Source: Roseibium litorale (GTDB taxonomy: Bacteria > Pseudomonadota > Alphaproteobacteria > Rhizobiales > Stappiaceae). From it: 64,000 bases of DNA. The translations under genes and the position numbers were made by a program. Within the stretch, counting starts at the first letter, position 1. Each line of letters begins with the position of its first letter. The stretch spans positions 310,001-374,000 of the forward strand of contig NZ_JACYXI010000003.1 in the NCBI RefSeq assembly GCF_014842915.1, written 5' to 3'. This document shows positions 25,337-34,599 of this stretch, piece by piece. A model generated the notes under the pieces. The model worked only from the letters and a program-made list of their open reading frames with translations, ran no database searches and was not told the origin of the DNA.

Positions 25337-26107
25337 TCAGTCTTCCTCTGACTTGCCAAGGAGCTTCTTGAGCATGTCTGCCATCGGGCCGGACTTCGAC
25401 AATGGCGGCAGCTTCTGGGTGCGGGCCTGACGGATATGGCTCTGACCCTTTGGTTTCGCAACACCGGCTGGCGATGAGAGCGCCGTTGAGGCAGAAGATG
25501 CCTCTGCCGGGCGCGGGCTGCTCTTGCGGGCTTTTTCCGGTTCGAGGGCCAGGGTCAGCTTGTTGGCAAACTGGCTATCCTTGCCTTCCGCCAGCATATC
25601 CGAATTGTCGGCGATCTGGGTGAGCAGCGGCTCAAGCCAGTCTGCATCGACCTTGGCGAAGTCGCCCAGGACATAATTGGAGACGAGTTTCTTGTCACCA
25701 GGATGGCCGATGCCGAGGCGCAGGCGGCGGTAGGTGTCACCGATATGCGCGGAAATGGAACGCAGGCCATTGTGGCCCCCATGACCCCCGCCAGCCTTCA
25801 TCCGGAACTTTGCCGGAGGCAGGTCCAGCTCGTCATAGATCACGAGGATATCCGTGGGCTCGGACTTGAAGAAACGCATCGCCTCACCAACGGCGCGGCC
25901 GGATTCGTTCATGTAGGTAGTGGGTTTAAGAAGCAAGACCTTCTCGCTGCCAAGACGGCCTTCTGACACGAGGCCCTGGAAACGGGGCCGCCAGGGCGAA
26001 AAACCGGATTGGCGGCGGTGGATCTCATCCACGGCCATGAAGCCGATGTTATGCCGGTTGCGCTCGTATTTGGCGCCGGGATTTCCGAGGCCGACGATCA
26101 ATCGCAT
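25337..26107 (-). CDS. pth: Peptidyl-tRNA hydrolase
   Basis: Essential enzyme releasing tRNA from stalled peptidyl-tRNA. The core (about 1-190) shows [21 protein letters not shown] at the N-terminus with the catalytic His at position 20, and [23 protein letters not shown] near 92 with the catalytic Asp. ATG at 26107 has GGGGA 6 nt upstream; a start 15 codons earlier is rejected. The protein is 256 residues, with a 60-residue Ser/Pro/Lys-rich C-terminal tail beyond the usual 190, as in several Rhizobiales enzymes. It follows rplY, a common pairing. Confidence 0.97.
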   Translation of the reverse strand: MRLIVGLGNPGAKYERNRHNIGFMAVDEIHRRQSGFSPWRPRFQGLVSEGRLGSEKVLLLKPTTYMNESGRAVGEAMRFFKSEPTDILVIYDELDLPPAKFRMKAGGGHGGHNGLRSISAHIGDTYRRLRLGIGHPGDKKLVSNYVLGDFAKVDADWLEPLLTQIADNSDMLAEGKDSQFANKLTLALEPEKARKSSPRPAEASSASTALSSPAGVAKPKGQSHIRQARTQKLPPLSKSGPMADMLKKLLGKSEED

Positions 26108-26152
26108 GGCATGTCCCCGCTTCTGGTGATCCAGTGAGTGTCCGGAAAACAA

Positions 26153-26175
26153 GAAAGGCGGACAGGCCGCCTTTC
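26153..26175 (-). terminator. Terminator after rplY
   Basis: A 9-bp perfect stem (26153-26161 with 26167-26175) and 5-nt loop, 50 nt after the rplY stop codon; the minus-strand tail TTGTTTTCC is T-rich. It lies before pth, which suggests that pth has partly separate expression. Confidence 0.8.
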
Positions 26176-26224
26176 AACAAACGGGAGACGAAGGGGTCGC
26201 CTCCCGCCGATGTGATAGGGAAGA

Positions 26225-26827
26225 TTACTCTTCGCCTTCAGCCGCAGCTTCTTCTTGGGCACCGCCCGGGGAAGCGATCGTCGCAACCGTGAAGTCGCGG
26301 TCGGTGATCGTCGGATGGCAGTTGGCCGGGATCTTCGTTGCAGAAATGTGCAGCGTGTCGCCGATATCAGCCTTGGCCAGGTCGAAGACCAGAGCTTCCG
26401 GGATGGCGTCAGCCGGAACGTTCATTTCAACGGTGTGACGAACGATGTTCAGCATGCCGCCGCGCTTGATGCCCGGGCAGGTTTCTTCGTTGATGAAGTG
26501 AACCGGAACTTCGACCGTCAGGGTCGTGCCCTTGCCAACGCGCAGGAAGTCGACGTGCATCAGTTCGTCACGAACCGGGTGCAGCTGATAGTCCTTGGCG
26601 ATGACCTTGTGAGCGGTGCCATCGACTTCGATGGTCGCGACGTGCGTCAGGAAGCCGCCCTTGTGCAGGGCAAGCGTGGTTTCCTTCAGCGGAATGGTGA
26701 TCGGCAGGGCCGGCTTCTTGTCGCCGTAGATAACAGCAGGGATAAGGCCATCGCGACGCAGTGCCCGAGCGGCCCCCTTGCCCACCAGGTTACGTGCCGA
26801 TGCCTTCAGCTCATAGCTAGCAGCCAT
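26225..26827 (-). CDS. rplY: 50S ribosomal protein L25/general stress protein Ctc
   Basis: 5S rRNA-binding ribosomal protein of 200 residues, the long CTC form: an L25 domain (about 1-95, with [22 protein letters not shown] near 15) and a C-terminal beta domain (about 96-190) followed by an acidic tail (EEAAAEGEE). CTC-type L25 is normal in alphaproteobacteria. The ATG has AAGGAG upstream. It lies upstream of pth on the same strand and is separated by a hairpin. Confidence 0.97.
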   Translation of the reverse strand: MAASYELKASARNLVGKGAARALRRDGLIPAVIYGDKKPALPITIPLKETTLALHKGGFLTHVATIEVDGTAHKVIAKDYQLHPVRDELMHVDFLRVGKGTTLTVEVPVHFINEETCPGIKRGGMLNIVRHTVEMNVPADAIPEALVFDLAKADIGDTLHISATKIPANCHPTITDRDFTVATIASPGGAQEEAAAEGEE

Positions 26828-27133
26828 GGCAAAACTCCTTCGGATTTTTTGAAAATGGACCGGCGTAACGCGGGCGGAAGTGCCCTTGCTCCGGAATCGG
26901 TCCAGTTGCGCCTCCTCCAGGGGTGCAGGCGCGCGGGGGTGCTAATAGCCGAAGGTTCGCAGAAGAGCAAGGTTTACATTGAAAATGTCTCTCCAGCTGG
27001 GGCTAGAAAGCCCCTGCGTCATTTGGAAACAGATGCGGAGAAGGGGTGCTGCGGCCACCTGCTTGCCCCATTGACGCCTCTTTTCCCCCGCACTTGCAGC
27101 CTCCGGTTTGTTTGGAAACAAGGCAGATTAACG
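26828..27133. other. 306-nt spacer between divergent rplY and DUF930 gene
   Basis: Non-coding spacer that should hold the rplY promoter on the minus strand and the promoter of the gene at 27134 on the plus strand. A small hairpin (26999-27004 with 27009-27014, GNRA-like AGAA loop) is present. I saw no riboswitch, RNA gene or clear promoter boxes. Confidence 0.4.
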
Positions 27134-27559
27134 ATGCAGAGTGGGCAAAACAAACGGATTGCAAGATCCCGGACACAGCTGGCGGGAATATGGTGCCGGG
27201 CGTTTCTGGTATCAGCAGCCATAGCCATGACCGGGGTTTTCTCGAACCTGCAGGCGGCTCTGGCCGGAAACGGTTTTGACGAGGTGCCGCCTTCGGAGCA
27301 GCTGGAGCAAAGCTGTGATGTCGCAGCCATGAACAAGCTGAATGCCGACAAGGTAATAGCCTATACGTTTGCGGACCCTGTCTATTCCTCTCAGCGCATC
27401 GATGCGCCCGGCGCAGTGTTCCGCAAGAATGAGGAGTGGTACCGGCTGGAGTATCACTGTCAGACCGAAAAGGACCACCGCACCGTGGTGTCTTTTGACT
27501 GGAAGGTCGGCGAACGGGTGCCCAGAAGCCAGTGGGACAAGTACTACCTCTATCCTTGA
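27134..27559 (+). CDS. Secreted DUF930-like protein
   Basis: Exported protein of 141 residues. A long signal peptide (about 1-42, with AFLVSAAIAMTGVFSNLQAALA) leads to a mature domain that matches the DUF930 pattern: CDVAAMNKLNADKVIAYTFA near residue 60, APGAVFRKNEEWYRLEYHC near 91 and SFDWKVGERVPRSQWDKYYL near the end. Two Cys may be paired. The ATG at 27134 puts the signal peptide at the N-terminus; the long in-frame upstream extension is antisense to rplY and rejected. The function of DUF930 is unknown. Confidence 0.78.
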   Translation: MQSGQNKRIARSRTQLAGIWCRAFLVSAAIAMTGVFSNLQAALAGNGFDEVPPSEQLEQSCDVAAMNKLNADKVIAYTFADPVYSSQRIDAPGAVFRKNEEWYRLEYHCQTEKDHRTVVSFDWKVGERVPRSQWDKYYLYP

Positions 27560-27628
27560 GGCTGAGCGGGTGCCGGTCGTTCGCGAGCCGACACCGCGCC
27601 TCCGCGGCTCCTGATCAAGGCTTATTCT

Positions 27629-28324
27629 TCAGGCGCCCTTGAGCCGCTTGTCCGTATTCTCCAGATAGTCCCGGTCGGTCTTGCGCTGGAATGCAGTGCG
27701 CCAGCTTTCTGCAAGCGGCTCCATACTTGCCAATTCCGCTGCTGTTTCGACAGGCAGAGCCGGATTGAAGCGGGCCGCAATAACTTTCGCCAGCGGCCAA
27801 TCGGGATAATTCCGCTGGATCAGCCTCACCTTGCCGCCTGTTGCGACTTCCCCCTCTTCAAGCACCCGGTAGTACCAGCCGGTTCTGCCGGATTTCTGAA
27901 ACGAAGGCGCCATTGCGGGAATGCCAGTGTGCAGGTTGAGCTTCCAGCACGGCTGACGCCCCTGGCAGACCTGCACCGTTGCCGTGCCCATGGTCAGAAC
28001 ATCGCCAAGACAGAGATTATCTTCGTGCAGGCCCTGGGTCGAGATGTTCTCGCCAAAGCAGCCCGGACGGAAAAGATCCGCCTTGTCGGGGAAGAGGGCC
28101 TGCCAGTGGCTCATGTGATCGGCTGCATAATGATGCAGCGCTTTTCCCGGGCCGCCGTGGACGCTGAGATCCGCCTGTTGATCGTTCTCAAGGCCGGTGA
28201 AGGTCAGACGTTGCTGCCCTTCGACACGATGCTTTCCGATGGCGCTGGGGGCTTTGCCTTCCCATCGTTGCTCCGGTTTCCCTGCAAAAACGCCCAGAAC
28301 GGTGGCTTCAAGGGAAAGTGGCAT
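27629..28324 (-). CDS. MOSC domain protein, YiiM-like
   Basis: Protein of 231 residues with a MOSC domain and a C-terminal three-helix segment, the layout of YiiM. The conserved Cys that should bind molybdenum cofactor is in VCQGRQPCWKL near residue 118; HGGPGKALHHYAADH near 55 and GCFGENISTQGL near 87 are MOSC hallmarks. YiiM-type proteins reduce N-hydroxylated purines such as 6-hydroxylaminopurine and aid detoxification. It converges with the DUF930 gene and follows the prs terminator. The molybdopterin synthase genes moaE/moaD occur at 43 kb. Confidence 0.88.
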   Translation of the reverse strand: MPLSLEATVLGVFAGKPEQRWEGKAPSAIGKHRVEGQQRLTFTGLENDQQADLSVHGGPGKALHHYAADHMSHWQALFPDKADLFRPGCFGENISTQGLHEDNLCLGDVLTMGTATVQVCQGRQPCWKLNLHTGIPAMAPSFQKSGRTGWYYRVLEEGEVATGGKVRLIQRNYPDWPLAKVIAARFNPALPVETAAELASMEPLAESWRTAFQRKTDRDYLENTDKRLKGA

Positions 28325-28380
28325 TTATCGCGCTCCTTGTGTTTGGTGCTGGAAAGGCATTGGTGTGGGCAGGAGAACAA

Positions 28381-28406
28381 AAAAGCCGGCGCTTGGCACC
28401 GGCTTT
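28381..28406 (-). terminator. Terminator after prs
   Basis: Stem AAAGCCGG/CCGGCTTT (28382-28389 with 28399-28406) with A and T runs on both sides, so it can act in either direction. On the minus strand it lies 22 nt after the prs stop and is followed by a run of six T. Confidence 0.85.
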
Positions 28407-28427
28407 TTCCGTTTCGTTGCTCCAGTC

Positions 28428-29360
28428 TCAAACGAAGAGGCTGGAAACCGATTTTTCGAGAGCGGTGCGGTTGATCGCTTCCCCCATCAGCGGTGCGATG
28501 GAGATTGTCCGGATATTGGGCGCTGCCATAATTGCCGCCGTCGGTTCAATGGAATTGGTGATGACCAGTTCCTTGAGCTTGGAGGAGGATACACGGGCAA
28601 CAGCGCCGCCAGACAGAACGCCATGGGTGATATAGGCGGTAACCGACTTGGCACCCTTGCTGAGCAGAGCTTCTGCCGCGTTGCAAAGCGTGCCGCCACT
28701 GTCCACGATGTCGTCAACGAGAATGCAGTCGAAGCCATTCACATCACCGATGATGTTCATGACCTCGGATTCCCCAGGCTTGTCACGGCGCTTGTCAACG
28801 ATGGATAGGGGGGCTTCGATGCGCTTGGCCAATGCACGAGCGCGAACCACGCCGCCAACGTCCGGAGAGACGACCATCACATTGTCGGTAGCGTAGCGCT
28901 CCTTGATGTCACGGGTCATGACGGGTGCGGCGAACAGGTTGTCCGTCGGAATGTCAAAGAAGCCCTGGATCTGGCCTGCGTGCAGGTCCAGTGTCAGAAC
29001 ACGGTCCGCACCGGCATTGGTGATCAGGTTGGCTACCAGCTTTGCCGAGATCGGCGTGCGTCCGGAAGCGCGGCGGTCCTGCCGGGCATAGCCGAAGTAG
29101 GGGAGAACCGCTGTGATGCGGCGGGCTGAGGAACGGCGAAGCGCATCGATGATGATGAGCAGTTCCATCAAGTGGTCGTTGGCCGGGTAGCTTGTCGACT
29201 GGACGATAAAGACGTCCTCGCCGCGCACGTTTTCCTGGATTTCGACAAAGATTTCCTGGTCGGCGAAACGGCGGACCTGGCACTTTGCCAGGGGCACATC
29301 CAGGTACTTGGAAATCTCTTCAGCGAGGGCCCGGTTGGAATTGCCCGCGACGATCTTCAT
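28428..29360 (-). CDS. prs: Ribose-phosphate pyrophosphokinase
   Basis: Makes PRPP from ribose-5-phosphate and ATP, the precursor of nucleotides, His and Trp. With the ATG at 29360 ([16 protein letters not shown]) the protein has 310 residues, the normal class I length; a start 10 codons earlier is rejected. Seen: [20 protein letters not shown] near residue 30, [20 protein letters not shown] near 91, and the PRPP loop [19 protein letters not shown] near 212. A terminator follows. Its product feeds Apt, encoded in this window. Confidence 0.97.
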   Translation of the reverse strand: MKIVAGNSNRALAEEISKYLDVPLAKCQVRRFADQEIFVEIQENVRGEDVFIVQSTSYPANDHLMELLIIIDALRRSSARRITAVLPYFGYARQDRRASGRTPISAKLVANLITNAGADRVLTLDLHAGQIQGFFDIPTDNLFAAPVMTRDIKERYATDNVMVVSPDVGGVVRARALAKRIEAPLSIVDKRRDKPGESEVMNIIGDVNGFDCILVDDIVDSGGTLCNAAEALLSKGAKSVTAYITHGVLSGGAVARVSSSKLKELVITNSIEPTAAIMAAPNIRTISIAPLMGEAINRTALEKSVSSLFV

Positions 29361-29605
29361 AGGCCGCAAGTCCTTCTGGTGTGACGTCAATGTCCGGAGT
29401 GCTTGCCGGTTAAGACCGAGACTTTAAGCACTCCGATGAGGTCCCTGTTAAGATAAAGCCGAGCGTCTCTTCGCGCCCTTGTCTGCGCGGAGCAGGCGGC
29501 GGCGTTGTAACAACCAGTTTGGCTTCCGACAACCACGTCCTTGCGCTGTTTTCGCGCTTTTCGGATTTTAATTAACGCGCCTCAGGCGATTAGCCAGCAA
29601 GGAGG

Positions 29606-30157
29606 TTACTTTCGGTTGAGCCACGCGGAAATCTCGACCGTGGAGCGAACAGCAACGCGCTCAAGTGCAGACGAATCGACGGCTTCCCAAGGGTCGCCCG
29701 TGGTGCCCGAGAGATTCTCGGTTCCAGAGATGCGCTTGAGCCTTAGACCGGTACTGTCGACGATGTCGAAAACGTAGAAAAGGGTCACTGCGGAGGCGCC
29801 CCCGGTGACGGACAGATAACCATTCACCCGGTAGGTTGCCTCGGCTCCAACACGGCGGACCAATGTGAGGCCCTGGCCACGGGCCTGGGTTCCGATCGAC
29901 TTGGAGAGCTCGTCTGCAATGTTGCCCGGCGCGCCGGTGAAGGGTTCAAAGGCAAAGGTTGCCTCGGTTGCAGGCACTGCCGGAGCTGCTGACCTTGTGG
30001 AAAGTGCCGGAGAAGGCTTGCCCGATAGCGGACGGGGTTCCGGCTGGGATTGGCAGGCTGCAATGGTCAGGGCTGCTCCAATCGCCAGGGCGCGGAACAG
30101 AAACGGGGCCGCTGCGGATGCATTTGGCAAACGGCGGAATGACAGAACATTTGGCAT
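29606..30157 (-). CDS. Putative lipoprotein, function unknown
   Basis: Protein of 183 residues with an N-terminal membrane segment (about 20-34, FRALAIGAALTIAAC) that ends in a lipobox-like TIAAC, so Cys35 is a probable lipidation site. A Pro/Ser-rich linker (36-65) precedes a domain of about 115 residues with GTQARGQGLTLVRR, GATYRVNGYL-like strands and TLFYVFDIVDSTGLRLKRISG. I do not recognise a named family; the pattern resembles small envelope lipoproteins of alphaproteobacteria. It lies between prs and the M24-fold gene. Confidence 0.7.
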   Translation of the reverse strand: MPNVLSFRRLPNASAAAPFLFRALAIGAALTIAACQSQPEPRPLSGKPSPALSTRSAAPAVPATEATFAFEPFTGAPGNIADELSKSIGTQARGQGLTLVRRVGAEATYRVNGYLSVTGGASAVTLFYVFDIVDSTGLRLKRISGTENLSGTTGDPWEAVDSSALERVAVRSTVEISAWLNRK

Positions 30158-30254
30158 GGGCGCTTCGGGCTCGCTTGGCTTCGGCTCGCAACATTGCCGG
30201 CTGCCTGTCCGCGATGCCTGCTGGAATCACAAGGGCTGCCGAATTTCTAGTGGT

Positions 30255-31412
30255 TTAGCCTGACTTGACCGGCAGGTCGAGAGGGAGGGAGGACAGGGAC
30301 TGCGGCCCATCCTCGGTTATCAGGTAGGTTTGTCCGAGTGCCATGGCGGTTTCCGCTATGGAATCCATCAGAACCATATGCTGAAACAGCACCATTCCGG
30401 GCAGGATCGGTGCCGGATTGGCCTTGTAGGCCATGGGCGGATCCATCCAGCTGGGCGTGAAGCGGGCACCAAGGGAATAGCCGCAGGTGTTGAGCCTGTG
30501 GGGCATCATGTCATGGCTGTCCAGAACGTCCGCATGGATATCGAAGAGGTCTCCGAAAGTGGAACCGGGGCGAAGGCGTTCCTCGACTGCCGCAAGGGCC
30601 TCGCGCGCAGCGCTGTAAAGCTCATGATGCCGTGGGGTTGGACTTCCGACAATGACGGTGCGCATGGCGGCAGCGTGATAGTGCCGGTAGACACCCGCCC
30701 ACTCGAGAGTGAGCTGGTCGTTGTCCTGTAATATGCGCCGTCCGCTCTTGTGGCGGACCAGCAGGGCGTCACGGCCTGAGCCGATCACGAACTCATTGCC
30801 TGGATAGTCTCCGCCGCCCTCCAGAACCGCGCCCTGCATGGCGGCCAGAATCCGGCCTTCGTCTGCTCCAGGGCGGATCTCGCGGATCCCGGCCTCGTAG
30901 GCCCGGTCCGCTAGTTCTGCGGCCTTCCGGATGTAGACGATTTCTTCTTCGCTTTTCACCGACCGCAAAGCCGGGACAATCTGTGACGCGTCGGTCAATT
31001 CGGCAAAGCTGGTCAGAATTTCCTGGAGTTCAATTCCAACGCGGCCCGTCATGCCGTGGGTGTCATACTCCACCCCAAGACGGGCACCGAGGAGATCCAT
31101 TTCGAAAAGCAGATCTTTCAGCTGGCCGACGGGACTTGCTTCCCCACGGTCGATCCAGATCTGGATTTCCTTGATGTTCGAGGTGTGGCGTGCCTGCCGC
31201 TGGTCGGCAGACCGGGTCAGAAGTACGATCCGGCCCTCTTTTGTGACGACGAGACACTGGAAGAAGCAGAAGCCGAATGTGTCGTAGCCGGTCAGCCAGT
31301 ACATGCTCTCCTGGGCAAAGAGCAGCATGGCGTCCAGCTTCTCCTCTTCCATCCGCGTCTTTAGCCGCTCGAAACGCGCAGTAAATTCTTCCGGACTGAA
31401 GTGCAGGGCCAT
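30255..31412 (-). CDS. M24-fold (creatinase/ectoine hydrolase-like) protein with altered metal site
   Basis: Pita-bread fold protein of 385 residues: creatinase N-terminal domain (about 8-140) and M24 catalytic domain (about 150-375). Most expected metal ligands of aminopeptidase P-type enzymes appear replaced: E237 (for Asp, in TLEWAGVY), A248 (for Asp, in HYHAAAMRT), Y312 (for His, in CGYSLG) and H345 (for Glu, in LFQHM); E354 may remain. Creatinase and DoeA also lack a classical metal site, so a C-N hydrolase is more likely than a peptidase. The ATG at 31412 (GGAGA 7 nt upstream) follows the pgeF stop by 2 nt. Confidence 0.82.
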   Translation of the reverse strand: MALHFSPEEFTARFERLKTRMEEEKLDAMLLFAQESMYWLTGYDTFGFCFFQCLVVTKEGRIVLLTRSADQRQARHTSNIKEIQIWIDRGEASPVGQLKDLLFEMDLLGARLGVEYDTHGMTGRVGIELQEILTSFAELTDASQIVPALRSVKSEEEIVYIRKAAELADRAYEAGIREIRPGADEGRILAAMQGAVLEGGGDYPGNEFVIGSGRDALLVRHKSGRRILQDNDQLTLEWAGVYRHYHAAAMRTVIVGSPTPRHHELYSAAREALAAVEERLRPGSTFGDLFDIHADVLDSHDMMPHRLNTCGYSLGARFTPSWMDPPMAYKANPAPILPGMVLFQHMVLMDSIAETAMALGQTYLITEDGPQSLSSLPLDLPVKSG

Positions 31413-31414
31413 GG

Positions 31415-32182
31415 TCAATCTCCGGTTAGAACGATCACATGAAGCAGGCGGCCATAGTCGGGTTCTTTGCGGTGAGTGGTTCTGCGGTAGGAGAAGAAGC
31501 GCTCCTCATCCGCGTAGGTGCACAGGTCAAGGTTCACGGATTGTCCGACCCCGGCCCTGGTCAGCCGGTTCAAGATGAAGGCCGGAAGGTCGAAGAGGTG
31601 GTGGTCCGCCCGGTTGGAGGGGGCGAAATAGATCCCGTTCTCCGCATCGCTGTCCAGAAAACGCTGATGGAACTCAGGCCCGACCTCATAGGCTTTGCGG
31701 GAAATCGTCGGCCCCAGCACGGCGGTAATCCGTTCGCGCCTGGCTCCGAGGTCTTCCATGGCGGCAATCGTGTTTTCCAGAACGCCGGTGACTGCGCCCT
31801 TCCAGCCCGAATGGGCGGCGCCGATCACCTTGGCCTCCGGATCTGCGAAGAGAACCGGGCCGCAATCTGCCGTCGACACGCCAATGGCAAGACCGGGGGT
31901 CCTGGTCACCAGAGCGTCGGCCTTGCGGTCCTGACCCTCCTGCCAGGGGGCATCCAGGTGGATCACATCCGGTGAATGGATCTGGTAGGGCGTGACCAGC
32001 TTTGATGGATCGATCTTCAACTGCTCTGCAATGCGGCGGCGGTTTTCCAGAACATCCCCGCGGTCGTCATCCGAGCCAAGGCCTGTGTTGAGACTGGTAT
32101 AAATTCCGCTCGAAACGCCGCCCTGACGGGTGAAAAAGCCGTGTGCTATTCCGGGAAACTGCAGTTCTTTTGCCTCGATCAT
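31415..32182 (-). CDS. pgeF: Peptidoglycan editing factor PgeF/YfiH (laccase-domain nucleoside phosphorylase)
   Basis: Cytosolic protein of 255 residues of the YfiH/LACC1 family. Metal-site residues appear in HGFFTRQGGVS near residue 13, STADCGPVLFADP near 114 and GAAHSGWKGAV near 132, the Cys/His pattern of the family. Characterised members act on purine nucleosides and affect peptidoglycan precursor fidelity in E. coli; older labels call it polyphenol oxidase. The ATG at 32182 (GGGAG 8 nt upstream) is preferred over a TTG at 32215. It is the third gene of the run lgt-midA-pgeF. Confidence 0.92.
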   Translation of the reverse strand: MIEAKELQFPGIAHGFFTRQGGVSSGIYTSLNTGLGSDDDRGDVLENRRRIAEQLKIDPSKLVTPYQIHSPDVIHLDAPWQEGQDRKADALVTRTPGLAIGVSTADCGPVLFADPEAKVIGAAHSGWKGAVTGVLENTIAAMEDLGARRERITAVLGPTISRKAYEVGPEFHQRFLDSDAENGIYFAPSNRADHHLFDLPAFILNRLTRAGVGQSVNLDLCTYADEERFFSYRRTTHRKEPDYGRLLHVIVLTGD

Positions 32183-32211
32183 GAGGACTACTCCCTGAGT
32201 GGGGACCGTTT

Positions 32212-33300
32212 TCAATCGTCGAAAGGCACGAGTGATCCGCTGCTGCCGCTGATCGCCAGAACCTTGAAAAGCTCGCCCATTTGTTGCGGGGCTGCAAGTC
32301 TCTCTACCGCATCCCTGATCTCTTCCTGTGCCTTGTGCGGTTTTCCCGCGCCAAGTGCGCCTGCCCGTTGCAGAAGTCCGAGGCGCAAAAGGAACTCGCC
32401 CTGGGTGAGGGGAGGGAAGACTTTTGCCCCGCCTTTCAGGGCCGCGGACGCCAGAGCCTCGAAGTTCACATGCGCGGTCAGATCCGCCTCTCCCGGATGG
32501 GACAGGACATCGTCATAACGGTGATCGCGCAAGGCCTGCAGCGTGTCGCCATGGGCGGACTTCAGATAACCGTAGTCGATTAACAGCGCAGTTCCCCCTT
32601 GGCGGACAAGCCGCGCCGCTATTGTTTCCGCAATCGCATTTGATGCGGGCTGCGTCTCCAGGATGGTGCCGGGCTCTGCGTTCTGGAGATGCGGAGGAAG
32701 ACCGGCCTTATCCAGTCTTGCGGTTCCGGCGCCAAATTGAAGCGTGCCGTCCGGTCCGGTGCCGACCAGACGTTCCAGCCAGCCTTCCGGGGCTTTGATG
32801 AACTGATGGATCGGCAGGGCGTCGAAGAACTCATTGGCGACGAGCAGCGTCGGCCCTTCCGGCACGTCTTCAATCCGGTCGGCGAAGGAGGGGGTGAGGC
32901 CGGAGCTCTTCAGCGTTTGCTTTTGAATTTGCCTCAGCCGCGGACTGGTTTCGACCAGCCAGAGATCTGCAGCCTTGAGAAACTCCGGGCGCAGGGAAGC
33001 CGCGCGCAGAAGGTCTGCCATCAGCGTGCCTCGCCCAGGGCCGATTTCGACCAGCCGGAAAGACGATGGGCTGCCGAGCCTTTCATAGGCGGTAAGGCAG
33101 AAGGCGCCGATCAGTTCGCCGAACATCTGGCTGACTTCCGGCGCGGTGATGAAATCACCTTTTGTGCCGAAAGGCTCCCGGGTCTTGTAGTAGCCGTCTT
33201 GGGGATCGGCGAGGCAGGCGGTCATATATTCGGCGACCGTCATCGGTCCCTGCGCCTCGATCCTGCGGATAAGCCGTTCCTTCAGCTTACCCGCTGTCAT
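32212..33300 (-). CDS. MidA/NDUFAF7 family SAM-dependent methyltransferase
   Basis: Class I methyltransferase of 362 residues (DUF185 family). The SAM-binding motif is FRLVEIGPGRGTLMADLLRA near residue 81; VANEFFDALPIHQF near 153 and LLIDYG near 237 fit the family. The human homologue NDUFAF7 dimethylates an Arg of complex I subunit NDUFS2 during assembly. A similar role in respiratory complex I assembly is inferred here. Its ATG overlaps the lgt stop by 4 nt (ATGA), implying coupled translation. Confidence 0.93.
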   Translation of the reverse strand: MTAGKLKERLIRRIEAQGPMTVAEYMTACLADPQDGYYKTREPFGTKGDFITAPEVSQMFGELIGAFCLTAYERLGSPSSFRLVEIGPGRGTLMADLLRAASLRPEFLKAADLWLVETSPRLRQIQKQTLKSSGLTPSFADRIEDVPEGPTLLVANEFFDALPIHQFIKAPEGWLERLVGTGPDGTLQFGAGTARLDKAGLPPHLQNAEPGTILETQPASNAIAETIAARLVRQGGTALLIDYGYLKSAHGDTLQALRDHRYDDVLSHPGEADLTAHVNFEALASAALKGGAKVFPPLTQGEFLLRLGLLQRAGALGAGKPHKAQEEIRDAVERLAAPQQMGELFKVLAISGSSGSLVPFDD

Positions 33301-34127
33301 GCAGCGCTCCCAGCGGCTGGGCGCCGGGCGGCCCAGACCATCAGGGCAATGCCCGCAGCGATCATGGGGACAGACAGCAGCATGCCCATGGTCAGCACGC
33401 CGGTGAGATAGCCGATCTGGGCATCGGGAAGCCGGTAGAATTCTGCGATGCAGCGCGCAATGCCATAGCCGCAGGAAAAGGCCCCGGCGATGAAGCCCGG
33501 ATGCTGCAGCATTTTGAATTTGTGAGAGAGGAGCCGGAGCACGAGGAAGAGTAAGATCCCCTCAAGTGCTGCTTCATAGAGCTGGCTCGGGTGGCGCGGA
33601 TCCGGGCCAGCATTGGGGAAGACAACGGCCCAGGGTACGTCCGCCGGACGGCCCCAGAGTTCGGAATTGATGAAGTTGGCAATGCGGCCAAAGAACAGAC
33701 CGATCGGTGCGGCTGTGCCCGCCAGGTCGAAAAGCTGCAGGATTGATAGGCCCCGCCGGTGGGCAAAGAGGAACATGGCCACGACCGTGCCCAGGAAACC
33801 GCCATGGAACGACATGCCGCCTGTCCACACCTGCAGCGCTTCCAAAGGATGGGCGAGGTATTGAGCGGGGTTGTAGACCAGCACGTAGCCGATCCGCCCG
33901 CCGAGAATGATGCCGAGCGTACCCCAGACCACAAAGTCATCCAGGTCCAGCGGTGTCGGCCGCGACGCACCGCCCCAGAGCTTGTCGTCCAGGACCAGCC
34001 TGCGCATATAGCGCCAGGCGAGGATGATCCCGGCAATATAGGCAAGGGCGTACCAGCGCAGAGCAAAGGGGCCGATTTCGATAAGTACCGGGTCTATTGC
34101 CGGAAATGGCAGCACAAACAGCGGCAT
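33297..34127 (-). CDS. lgt: Prolipoprotein diacylglyceryl transferase
   Basis: Inner-membrane enzyme of 276 residues that attaches diacylglycerol to the lipobox Cys of prelipoproteins. About seven membrane helices; the Lgt signature GRIANFINSELWGRP lies near residue 146, preceded by SFHGGFLGTV near 108 and followed by HPSQLYEA near 176. It is the first gene of lgt-midA-pgeF-M24, a run common in alphaproteobacteria as far as I recall. The putative lipoprotein encoded at 29606 would be one of its substrates. Confidence 0.97.
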   Translation of the reverse strand: MPLFVLPFPAIDPVLIEIGPFALRWYALAYIAGIILAWRYMRRLVLDDKLWGGASRPTPLDLDDFVVWGTLGIILGGRIGYVLVYNPAQYLAHPLEALQVWTGGMSFHGGFLGTVVAMFLFAHRRGLSILQLFDLAGTAAPIGLFFGRIANFINSELWGRPADVPWAVVFPNAGPDPRHPSQLYEAALEGILLFLVLRLLSHKFKMLQHPGFIAGAFSCGYGIARCIAEFYRLPDAQIGYLTGVLTMGMLLSVPMIAAGIALMVWAARRPAAGSAA

Positions 34128-34317
34128 TGGCCTAGAGTCTCCAGAGTGTCTTGCGCTTGTGACCTGACAGATGGGCAGCCTTGAGGCGCGCGGCCAGACG
34201 CTGACCTATTCGCCCCTGCGGCGTCAAGTCTGGGTGCGGGAACGCATCATGGCTTGCAGTCCCGCTCAAAGCCTCCTAGGTGTGTGGTCAGATTAGTATG
34301 AACCTCAGGAGTTCGCC

Positions 34318-34599
34318 ATGTCCCAAGGTCCCAACCGTCTGTTCGACGATTTCGCCAAGCTGATGACCGATGCTGCCGGCGTTGCCCAGGGAGCCCGGCG
34401 TGAGGTCGAGACTGCTTTCCGTGCTCAAGCCGAGCGGTTTCTCTCGGATATGGATCTGGTTTCCCGGGAAGAACACGAAGCTGTGAAGGATATGGCTGTG
34501 CGTGCGCTAGACAGGATTGAAGAGCTTGAAGCACGTCTTGCTGCGCTGGAAAGCAAACCGGCCACGAAGGCAAAGGCGGCGCCGAAAACCGCCGAATAA
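34318..34599 (+). CDS. ubiK: UbiK-like accessory factor (BMFP family)
   Basis: Coiled-coil protein of 93 residues of the BMFP/YqiC (DUF526) family. A helical N-terminus (NRLFDDFAKLMTDAAGVAQG) is followed by a short loop, a second long helix (VSREEHEAVKDMAVRALDRIEELEARLAALE) split over residues 44-75 and an Ala/Lys tail, as in E. coli UbiK, which helps the soluble ubiquinone synthesis complex under oxygen. ATG with AGGAG upstream. Divergent to lgt. The gene symbol follows homology in form only and is moderately certain. Confidence 0.82.
   Translation: MSQGPNRLFDDFAKLMTDAAGVAQGARREVETAFRAQAERFLSDMDLVSREEHEAVKDMAVRALDRIEELEARLAALESKPATKAKAAPKTAE

Noticed and set aside
26255-27133. N-terminal extension of the DUF930 protein by about 290 codons
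   Set aside because: It runs antisense through rplY, whereas the ATG at 27134 places a signal peptide at the N-terminus.
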